This document shows, one piece after another, positions 17,421 to 23,798 of a stretch of DNA of 32,454 nucleotides (its first letter is position 1; every line of letters starts with the position of its first letter). Position numbers and translations under genes: made by a program. The notes under the pieces were generated by a model, which was not told the DNA's origin, made no database searches, and was given only the letters and a program-made list of their open reading frames with translations. The DNA lies in assembly GCA_025362325.1 (NCBI GenBank), contig JANYGO010000265.1, forward strand, positions 1-32,454, read 5' to 3'. The DNA is from Cyanobacteriota bacterium. GTDB taxonomy: Bacteria; Cyanobacteriota; Cyanobacteriia; Cyanobacteriales; Microcoleaceae.

Positions 17421-18692
17421 ATGCCCGTAAACCAACTTTCTGTAACCACAGCCTCCACCCAGACACCAACACTCGACTTTGACATAGCCATCGTCGGAGG
17501 CGGCATAGTCGGCGCTACCTTAGCCTGCGCCCTCAAAGATTCAGGATTAAAAATCGCCATAATTGAAACCCAACTCCCCGCAGCAGCAGCAGCCAAAAAA
17601 CAAGCCTATGCAATTACCCTACTGTCGGGAATGATTTTAGAAGGTATCGGCGTGTGGGAGCAAATATTGCCAAAAATCACCACCTTCGAGCAAATTAGCC
17701 TCTGCGACGGCGACTATCCCGGTGTCGTCGAATTCCACCGCCCAGACTTGGGAAATACTGGCAAATTGCCGGTACCAAAAACAGCTTTAGGTTACGTTGG
17801 CGAGCACCGAGTCATGCTGTCAGCTTTGCAGGAATCTTTGGCAAAAAACCCAAATTTTAATTGGGTTTGTCCTGCGGAAGTAGTCGAAGTAAAATATTTA
17901 ACTAATTCGGCTGAAATTCTTATCAAACAAGACGGCGAAACTCGCACAATTCGCACTAAATTATTAGTTGCCGCCGACGGTTCGCGATCGCGCATTCGCA
18001 CCGAAGCCAACATCAGCACGCGCGGCTGGAAATACTGGCAATCCTGCATTGCTATCACCATTAAAGCAGAAAAACCGCACAACGATATCGCTTTTGAGCG
18101 CTTTTGGCCGAGCGGCCCGATGGGAGTCTTACCATTACCTGGGAACCGCTGTCAAGTAGTTTGGACAGCACCCCACGCGGAGGCAAAAGATTTGCAGTCA
18201 ATGGACGAAACAGAGTTTTTGACTTTGTTGGAACAACGCACGGGCGGGATTTTGGGCAGTTTGGAGTTGGAGAGCGATCGCTTTTTGTTCCCGGTGCAGT
18301 TAATGCAGAGCGATCGCTACGTTTTGCCCAGATTAGCGCTAATTGGCGATGCAGCCCACTGCTGCCATCCCGTCGGCGGCCAGGGATTGAATATGGGCAT
18401 TCGGGATGCTGGGGCGATCGCCCAAATCTTGCAGCAAGCGCACCAAAAAGGCGAAGATATCGGCGATTTGCGAGTATTAAAAAGGTATCACAACTGGCGA
18501 AAAAAAGAAAATTTAATCGTGTTAGGATTTACCGATTTTCTAGACAGATTATTTTCCAATACATGGCTGCCAATTGTTGCATTTCGCCGCTTCGGATTGT
18601 GGTGTTTGCGAACAATTCCCCCAGTCCGATTTGTATCCTTGCGGCTGATGACCGGCTTAATGGGTCGCCCGCCAGAATTAGCCAAAAATTAG
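17421..18692 (+). CDS. UbiH/UbiF-family FAD-dependent monooxygenase, 423 aa
   Basis: Flavin-dependent aromatic-ring hydroxylase of the Ubi-OHase type. The N-terminal Rossmann motif DIAIVGGGIVGATLACAL (GxGxxG) is followed by an acidic ribose-binding Glu. The middle GD-type motif VAADGSRSRIR and the C-terminal ALIGDAAHCCHPVGGQGLNM bind FAD pyrophosphate/ribose and are diagnostic. The length is normal. In cyanobacteria, which lack ubiquinone, members are thought to act on plastoquinone precursors or other phenols; the actual substrate here is not known. The ATG at 17421 is chosen over a TTG two codons upstream, though no clear ribosome site is seen. The gene is convergent with the catalase-like gene, separated by a palindromic element. 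Confidence 0.9.
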   Translation: MPVNQLSVTTASTQTPTLDFDIAIVGGGIVGATLACALKDSGLKIAIIETQLPAAAAAKKQAYAITLLSGMILEGIGVWEQILPKITTFEQISLCDGDYPGVVEFHRPDLGNTGKLPVPKTALGYVGEHRVMLSALQESLAKNPNFNWVCPAEVVEVKYLTNSAEILIKQDGETRTIRTKLLVAADGSRSRIRTEANISTRGWKYWQSCIAITIKAEKPHNDIAFERFWPSGPMGVLPLPGNRCQVVWTAPHAEAKDLQSMDETEFLTLLEQRTGGILGSLELESDRFLFPVQLMQSDRYVLPRLALIGDAAHCCHPVGGQGLNMGIRDAGAIAQILQQAHQKGEDIGDLRVLKRYHNWRKKENLIVLGFTDFLDRLFSNTWLPIVAFRRFGLWCLRTIPPVRFVSLRLMTGLMGRPPELAKN

Positions 18693-18695
18693 ATT

Positions 18696-18836
18696 AAGAC
18701 GGCGGTTGAAACCGCGCCTACAAAAACGATGTCCGCCTCCGCGGACTGAAGAAATAATGTAATTTCACCCCCCCGGTCTTCAACCCGCGGAGGCGGGTTT
18801 TGTTTGTGTAGACGCGGTTTCAACCGCCCAGTCTTC
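18696..18836. repeat. Inverted pair of GCGGTTTCAACCGC elements (MITE-like, ~141 bp)
   Basis: The left end AGACGGCGGTTGAAACCGCG (18698-18717) is the near complement of the right end around 18809-18836. The next inner bases also pair (CCGCCTCCGCGG near 18732-18743 with CCGCGGAGGCGG near 18785-18796). The whole gap between two convergent genes can fold into one long hairpin, so it probably acts as a bidirectional terminator as well as a mobile element. Confidence 0.75.
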
Positions 18837-18839
18837 TCT

Positions 18840-20045
18840 TCAAAAAGTCTCGTTTCCAGTTGGATCTGGGATTGGGTCGCTCAGACCTAGCTTCTGATAG
18901 CGATAGGAGGCGACAACCGGGTAAACAATGCCGCGTAGCCGATTTATTGCACCAACCGGACGATGGACTGCTAGACCGTTCCAAGGAGAAAATCGCAGGT
19001 TTTCACAGAAATCGTATTGTTTCTCAAAATTAATGATTTGATGCTTGACGGTGAGACGACCTACTGTGAAGAAAGGAGATTCGCTTTCCTTCCAGGTAAT
19101 CGTGGTATCGTCGATCGACATCTTGGAGTTGGTTTGGAATTGAATGCCAAAGTCCCAACAAAATTGAGCATCAGGTTGGAGAAGGGCTTGAATGATGTCC
19201 TCCCGGTAGTAATTGTCGAGTTGACTCGGATCTAAACCTAAAGCTTTGGCGCGATCGCTAAAAGGAAGTTTAGGAATCCCAGGTCGAGACTGAGATAAAA
19301 TCTTGTTGTGCGGCGGTTCGCCTGAAACTGGAGTAAACGCATATTTAATCACAGCCGGATATTCGACAGGAACTAGACTCGTTTTGGAAGCATCAAAATC
19401 GGGTTTGAGACCCAAAGCAGAGGCTGAACTGCTCCAATATCGTTCTGTTAGTAAACTTTTCGGAGTCGAACTCGTACCCTTGAGGAGTGCTAAGAATTGC
19501 CTCGGATGTTGATACAGCCACTTCTTTGTTGCCTCCTTCGACTCAACGACGGCAGAAAAAAAGCCGTAGTAATCTTTGATGTTTTCAACAAAGAAAAACG
19601 CTGAATTATGAACGATAAGATCCTGGGTTTTCGACTCATAGCTTTGCACAAGCCGTTCCCCTTCAACTCCCATCACTTTCACTGCCATTGAGCGGGTGTC
19701 AGGTTCGCAATCATTTTTGGGTTGGAAAGCCCCGTTGGCAAATCGCAGCCAAACAGGATATTGCTTGGGCAAAGACAGCAAGCCTTGCTTAAGGGAAATA
19801 GCATTGAGTTGCGAAGAAGTCAACGAGGCGCGTTTGTTCAATTCACGTTTAATCGCTTCCTCATCAAAGTCAAAGATTTCGAGAGTTCCTTTAACAGCAG
19901 CGTGGCTTTTGGTGTGAGTATCTCGCAGCGCCCGCTCCTTGTCCTTATAAAGATTATCCATGCGGATATTGGTTTGCTCGACTAGGCGATCGCAATATTC
20001 GCGTTCATTCTGTTCGGGATATTCTGTAAACAACTTATTGCTCAT
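18840..20045 (-). CDS. Catalase-related haem protein, probable fatty-acid hydroperoxide lyase/isomerase, 401 aa
   Basis: Haem enzyme of the catalase superfamily, probably acting on fatty-acid hydroperoxides. The distal site reads RDTHTKSHAAVKGTLEIF: His44 is preceded by Thr43, the Thr-His signature known from coral allene oxide synthase, where true catalases have Val-His. The distal Asn is present in VHNSAFFFV. The proximal haem ligand fits Tyr375 in RGIVY (RxxxY, Arg371), within HRPVGAINRLRGIVYPVVAS, the usual C-terminal signature of this subfamily. At 401 residues it lacks the longer extensions of classical catalases. The ATG at 20045 is chosen for the AAGGAAAAT site; a start at 20084 would overlap the upstream gene by 16 bases. 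It lies 23 bases after the DUF2235-dioxygenase gene, so the two are almost surely one operon. Product specificity (lyase, allene oxide or epoxyalcohol) cannot be read from sequence. Confidence 0.85.
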   Translation of the reverse strand: MSNKLFTEYPEQNEREYCDRLVEQTNIRMDNLYKDKERALRDTHTKSHAAVKGTLEIFDFDEEAIKRELNKRASLTSSQLNAISLKQGLLSLPKQYPVWLRFANGAFQPKNDCEPDTRSMAVKVMGVEGERLVQSYESKTQDLIVHNSAFFFVENIKDYYGFFSAVVESKEATKKWLYQHPRQFLALLKGTSSTPKSLLTERYWSSSASALGLKPDFDASKTSLVPVEYPAVIKYAFTPVSGEPPHNKILSQSRPGIPKLPFSDRAKALGLDPSQLDNYYREDIIQALLQPDAQFCWDFGIQFQTNSKMSIDDTTITWKESESPFFTVGRLTVKHQIINFEKQYDFCENLRFSPWNGLAVHRPVGAINRLRGIVYPVVASYRYQKLGLSDPIPDPTGNETF

Positions 20046-20068
20046 ATTTTCCTTGATGCGTTTGCTGA

Positions 20069-22855
20069 TTAAACGGGTTGCCAATTGTAGCGGTAAAACG
20101 AAATTCGATAGTTTTTACCTTGAGGAATGTTGCGGTGCACCACCTCAGAAAGCGTTTTGGTATTGTGAATAATTTCCCAGCCCACAGGCGAAAAAGTTTC
20201 TGGATTGAAGATATTTTCTGCTAATAAAGGATTGGTGAACGCTTGAGAAAACGCATCAATTCCGATTAATCGTCCCACTAAAGGAGGTAGGGCTGAGTTG
20301 GGACGCAAATCTTCGGCATAGAGTCCGACATAAAGCTCAATATTGTCTACGTGTCCGTACAAACTTTTTAGTTCTCGTTGAACTCTTTTATTGCCACTAA
20401 TCTGATCAAAATCGGTGACGCGGGGATACTTGCACAACTCGCGATAATCGTTGTAGCTTCTCAGTTTTGATTGACGAGCCATGCGAATACTGGCTAACTC
20501 GGTTGGTAACAGAAATTCAGGCGTATTGAATAAACTCAGTTGCGCGGCGGGTTGGGAACAACTTTCTTCAAAGATGCCTCCTAACCCCTTGCTGATAATC
20601 ATGTTGTTGTTCCACATGGAGGCAGGCATGGGTACTGTCTCCTCGTTGTGAATGAGAGTATCAGGCAACATACTGTGCCAGCGGTAGACCAAACTAAATT
20701 CTACCGACATCCAATTATGGCGATACCATTTTTCATTAGTGAAGGCCTGTGGATCGGTGAAGAATTGGAAGTGATAGGGAGTAATGTGGTTGATGTAATC
20801 TTCTAACACAATCCTGAGAAATTCAACTACTACAATGTTTCTGGCAGTTTGGAACAGACGTTCATCATCCCAGGCTGGATAGTTTTCTGCTAAGATGTCG
20901 CACACGCGATTGTGTTCTCTCAAGCAAAGAACGTTCAGCATGACATAGCCAATTTGCACGTTTGCCCGTTCTAATTCAATCCCCATCGCGAATAATTTTT
21001 GTTTTTTTTCGTGAGAGAATGTCTCGGATTTTGGGATGGAATTTTCGGTGTAAAGATGAGGTAATTCGGCGAATTCTTCTTTGGCTCGTCCCTCCTCATC
21101 GTAGTAGAACGGAGGATATTCTTCACCATTAATAAATTGGCTTTTCATCTTGCCGCCTTTGTGCGATCGCAACATCTGTGTAATCTTGGGGTTCAACCCA
21201 TAGACATTACACAGATCGATATGGTGGTTGGAAGTATTTTTACGGTGATCGTCGCGGGCTGTACGCAGAAAGCTATCGGTGAACCACTGCACAAAATAGG
21301 GAAACATTAGTGAAGATTTGGGCGAGTATTGTGTCTCCCCGTCTTTGCGATACAAAATTTCCAAATCCTTAATCGGCGGCAGATTTTTCTCAAACTCTTC
21401 GGTAGGCGCTAAATTAATGCCGACGTAATTTTCATTGGTCAAGGGTTTCCAATCTAAAGGCGGCAACTGGAGTCCAGAGTACGAGCGATCGATCAATGAA
21501 TCCCAAGATGTGTAGGGAGACATAGTGCTAAACTGATAGGGACGAACCGGAATCTTATTGATGGCATTGTTAATCAGCGTTTTATTGACTTTTTTCGCAA
21601 GACCTGAATTGTTTTGAATAAAGCTCCAAATTGGCTTTAAGCCAGTTAAAGCTGCCGTCTCCAGTTTGTTTTTAAATCCGTCCCGTGAAGTATCTCTTTT
21701 GCTTGCCATGATGGTTTTTCTTTCTCGGTATTTTCCGGTTCTACGTGGTGATGCTGCTAAGTTTTCACATTCTCGGTATTGCTCGATTCTAGGTGGTGAT
21801 GCTGCTAAGTTTTCAGATTGTGAAGCAGTCTTTTCAGCCTGCTGGATGGAATCAAGTCTTGGGAGAAGTCGTTGTAGATTTTGGGGGCGGTAATCCTGGC
21901 GGGTTTGCCACCGCAAGATCGTGCTTTCATGCAGTTCTTCAATTACATCGCTCACTTCACGCAACTTGATTCCTGCTAATTTAAAAACCCCTGGATCGTT
22001 ATTAAAGTCACACTCATAATTAGGATTAATACCTGTTGGAATGACGCTAGGATCGAATTCTAGCCCCAGTCCCAGGTTACGGGTTGAATCCAACATCCAC
22101 TGCAAGGCGGCATCTGATAACCCGCTGTGTTCTTTTGTTCCACCGCCGACGCAGCCGTGTTCGCCGGGAAACCAAACTTGAATTACCCGCTGGTTGTCAG
22201 CATCAGGATGCTTTTTCATGGGAGTTACGTCGAAAGCTTCGCGGATTTCGTCGATCGCCACGGCGTGCAAGGCATTCTGAATCCCTTTATTTAAAGTTGT
22301 GTCGTGAAATCTGTAGCGCTTGTTGAGTTGTTCGTGAACCTGCTTGAAGGCTGGTACACCAGGAATTCCCAGGGAACCGACGGTATCGAAACAACCAATC
22401 AAGGTAATCGGGACACGATCGCCATAGGTGTCGCGGTAATCGGCAGCCATTTTATCTCGCGGTTTAACGTCTCGATGACGGTAAAGCTCGTAAGCTTCGT
22501 GGGTTTTAGTCACATGAGGGCGCGATAGAAGACCAGCGCAATAAATCATTCCCGCTAGACTTCTGACGGTGTAAGCACCGCGACTGAACCCGAATAGATA
22601 AATTTCGTCACCATCTACATAGTTGAGACTGAGGAACCGATAGGCATCCTCAATGTTGCGATCGATTCCGAGTCCCGTGGCTCCGCCTAAAATCTTTTGA
22701 CTCTCGGTGCCAATGCCCTCGTCATAAAACACGATCTGTGGAACTCCATCACTTGCGATCGGTTTCACAGATTGAGCCAGCTTAACTACATTGCTTGGGT
22801 AAGGACTCGATAGCTGTTGCCAAGTTCCATCACAGCAAATAACCAGACGTTTCAT
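20069..22855 (-). CDS. Fusion of DUF2235 alpha/beta-hydrolase and cyclooxygenase-related fatty-acid dioxygenase, 928 aa
   Basis: Residues 1-330 are a DUF2235 (Tle1-like) hydrolase with an apparently complete triad: Ser91 in GFSRGAYTVR, Asp157 in CFDTVGSLG and His233 in FPGEHGCVGGG. Relatives include type VI secretion phospholipases. Residues 330-440 are a linker. Residues 440-928 are an animal-type haem peroxidase of the cyclooxygenase/alpha-dioxygenase group: SVEFSLVYRWHSMLPD contains the radical Tyr724 and the proximal haem His727 (COX Tyr385/His388). The COX distal-site motif QHFTH reads QWFTD, so the distal His appears to be Asp527. KLRSYNDYRELC and GWEIIHNTKTL match late COX motifs. The ATG at 22855 is preferred over a TTG at 22867, with GAGGTGG upstream. 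I infer release of a fatty acid by the first half and its peroxidation by the second, passed to the catalase-like neighbour. Confidence 0.9.
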   Translation of the reverse strand: MKRLVICCDGTWQQLSSPYPSNVVKLAQSVKPIASDGVPQIVFYDEGIGTESQKILGGATGLGIDRNIEDAYRFLSLNYVDGDEIYLFGFSRGAYTVRSLAGMIYCAGLLSRPHVTKTHEAYELYRHRDVKPRDKMAADYRDTYGDRVPITLIGCFDTVGSLGIPGVPAFKQVHEQLNKRYRFHDTTLNKGIQNALHAVAIDEIREAFDVTPMKKHPDADNQRVIQVWFPGEHGCVGGGTKEHSGLSDAALQWMLDSTRNLGLGLEFDPSVIPTGINPNYECDFNNDPGVFKLAGIKLREVSDVIEELHESTILRWQTRQDYRPQNLQRLLPRLDSIQQAEKTASQSENLAASPPRIEQYRECENLAASPRRTGKYRERKTIMASKRDTSRDGFKNKLETAALTGLKPIWSFIQNNSGLAKKVNKTLINNAINKIPVRPYQFSTMSPYTSWDSLIDRSYSGLQLPPLDWKPLTNENYVGINLAPTEEFEKNLPPIKDLEILYRKDGETQYSPKSSLMFPYFVQWFTDSFLRTARDDHRKNTSNHHIDLCNVYGLNPKITQMLRSHKGGKMKSQFINGEEYPPFYYDEEGRAKEEFAELPHLYTENSIPKSETFSHEKKQKLFAMGIELERANVQIGYVMLNVLCLREHNRVCDILAENYPAWDDERLFQTARNIVVVEFLRIVLEDYINHITPYHFQFFTDPQAFTNEKWYRHNWMSVEFSLVYRWHSMLPDTLIHNEETVPMPASMWNNNMIISKGLGGIFEESCSQPAAQLSLFNTPEFLLPTELASIRMARQSKLRSYNDYRELCKYPRVTDFDQISGNKRVQRELKSLYGHVDNIELYVGLYAEDLRPNSALPPLVGRLIGIDAFSQAFTNPLLAENIFNPETFSPVGWEIIHNTKTLSEVVHRNIPQGKNYRISFYRYNWQPV
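21723..21818 (-). repeat. 48-base tandem duplication in the fusion linker
   Basis: Two adjacent 48-base copies (21723-21770, 21771-21818) encode the repeated residues ENLAASPPRIEQYRE and ENLAASPRRTGKYRE in frame. It is located in the linker between the hydrolase and dioxygenase domains, just before an internal Met (codon 21709-21707) that begins MASKRDTSRDGFKN. Confidence 0.85.
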
Positions 22856-23798
22856 GTTCCACCTCAAAAGCTTTCACTCGGCGTAGCGTGCATTGCAACG
22901 CATCTTACCAGTTGAGTAGCTGCGTAAGCCTATTTATTTTACCAAGTAATTAACTGTTTTAAGAAAAACTTTAAAACCTGAAAAATGACCGACTGACCGC
23001 AATAGTCTAAACCGCTATTTATACCACTTCAAAAAAATCATGCAACTGTAGGAAAGCTGCAAACCCTTATGTGATATCATTTCCTGTAGATCGATGGATT
23101 GCAATGCGTAAAGTTCGATTTTTCGGACAGGAGTCCTTTGAATTTGCGGACTGGAGTCCGCACTACAAACAGTTTTTGATTGCGGTCAATCTACCGGACA
23201 CGATATGATATGTCATTCCCAATTTCAAATCGCAAATCCAAAATCAAAAATGGTATGAGCCTGCGAGTATAAATGGTTAAGCCTCCCATCATCGCATTCT
23301 TTTTTCCAGGAGAAACTGCAACTGAGCTTGCAATCATAAATCTCAACCAGGATAAATTGGAAATAGGCTGAAAGCAATGATTGTCAAAGGTGAGCAGGTA
23401 AGAGTTACTTTCCTATCGTTTACGATCGATTAACCGCAATAAAATTCGTTCGTAGTGCGGACTTAAGTCCGCAGAATTTTGCGTATTCTTGTGGGCACGC
23501 GCGATCCGTTTTTGTTAGAATAATCGACCCGACACGATATTATATCGTGTCCGCTCGATTGACAACGATAAAATTAGTTCGCGCCTGCGGACTCCATTCC
23601 GCAACCGAGCCGGACTAAAGTCCGCACTACGAACAGTTTTTGCTTTTGAAATTTTGACACGGAAATAGGAGACTTCGATCCGCTTGCAGGGGTTTTCGGA
23701 AGAGTCAAGAAAGCATTCATTTACTTGACTCTTATAGTTGCAAATAATCCCAGCAAAAAGGGATGAATGCAAGTTGGTTGCAATTAATCCTGGTTCAG
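22856..23798. other. 943-base intergenic region with nested palindromic elements
   Basis: No convincing gene. The half nearest the fusion gene is AT-rich (22920-23050) and probably carries its promoter. The other half is a mosaic of GCGGACT-type palindromes (about 23140-23165, 23449-23473, 23578-23601, 23611-23636) and a 21-base palindrome at 23530-23550. A 32-codon frame at 23273-23371 has no support. Confidence 0.55.
23449..23636. mobile_element. MITE-like element bounded by GTTCGTAGTGCGGACT inverted ends
   Basis: The left end TTCGTAGTGCGGACTTAAGT (from 23449) is complementary, with one mismatch, to the right end GGACTAAAGTCCGCACTACG (23611-23636). In the centre lies a palindrome with arms GACACGATAT (23530-23539) and ATATCGTGTC (23541-23550). 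The same terminal motif bounds the hairpin at 32029-32076. There is no coding capacity. Confidence 0.65.

Noticed and set aside
18104-18697. 197-codon open frame overlapping the FAD hydroxylase in another frame
   Set aside because: The translation is low-complexity, Arg/Ser-rich and lacks any domain, while the main frame has clear FAD motifs throughout.
18840-20045. Ordinary H2O2-detoxifying catalase
   Set aside because: The distal pair is Thr-His rather than Val-His, the protein is shorter than classical catalases, and the operon context is a fatty-acid dioxygenase.
23273-23371. 32-codon frame MVKPPIIAFFFPGETATELA
   Set aside because: Too short, no ribosome site and no known relative; it lies in a repeat-rich gap.
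23515-23772. 85-codon frame on the minus strand in the gap before the EF-hand gene
   Set aside because: It runs through palindromic repeat sequence and has no protein-like character.
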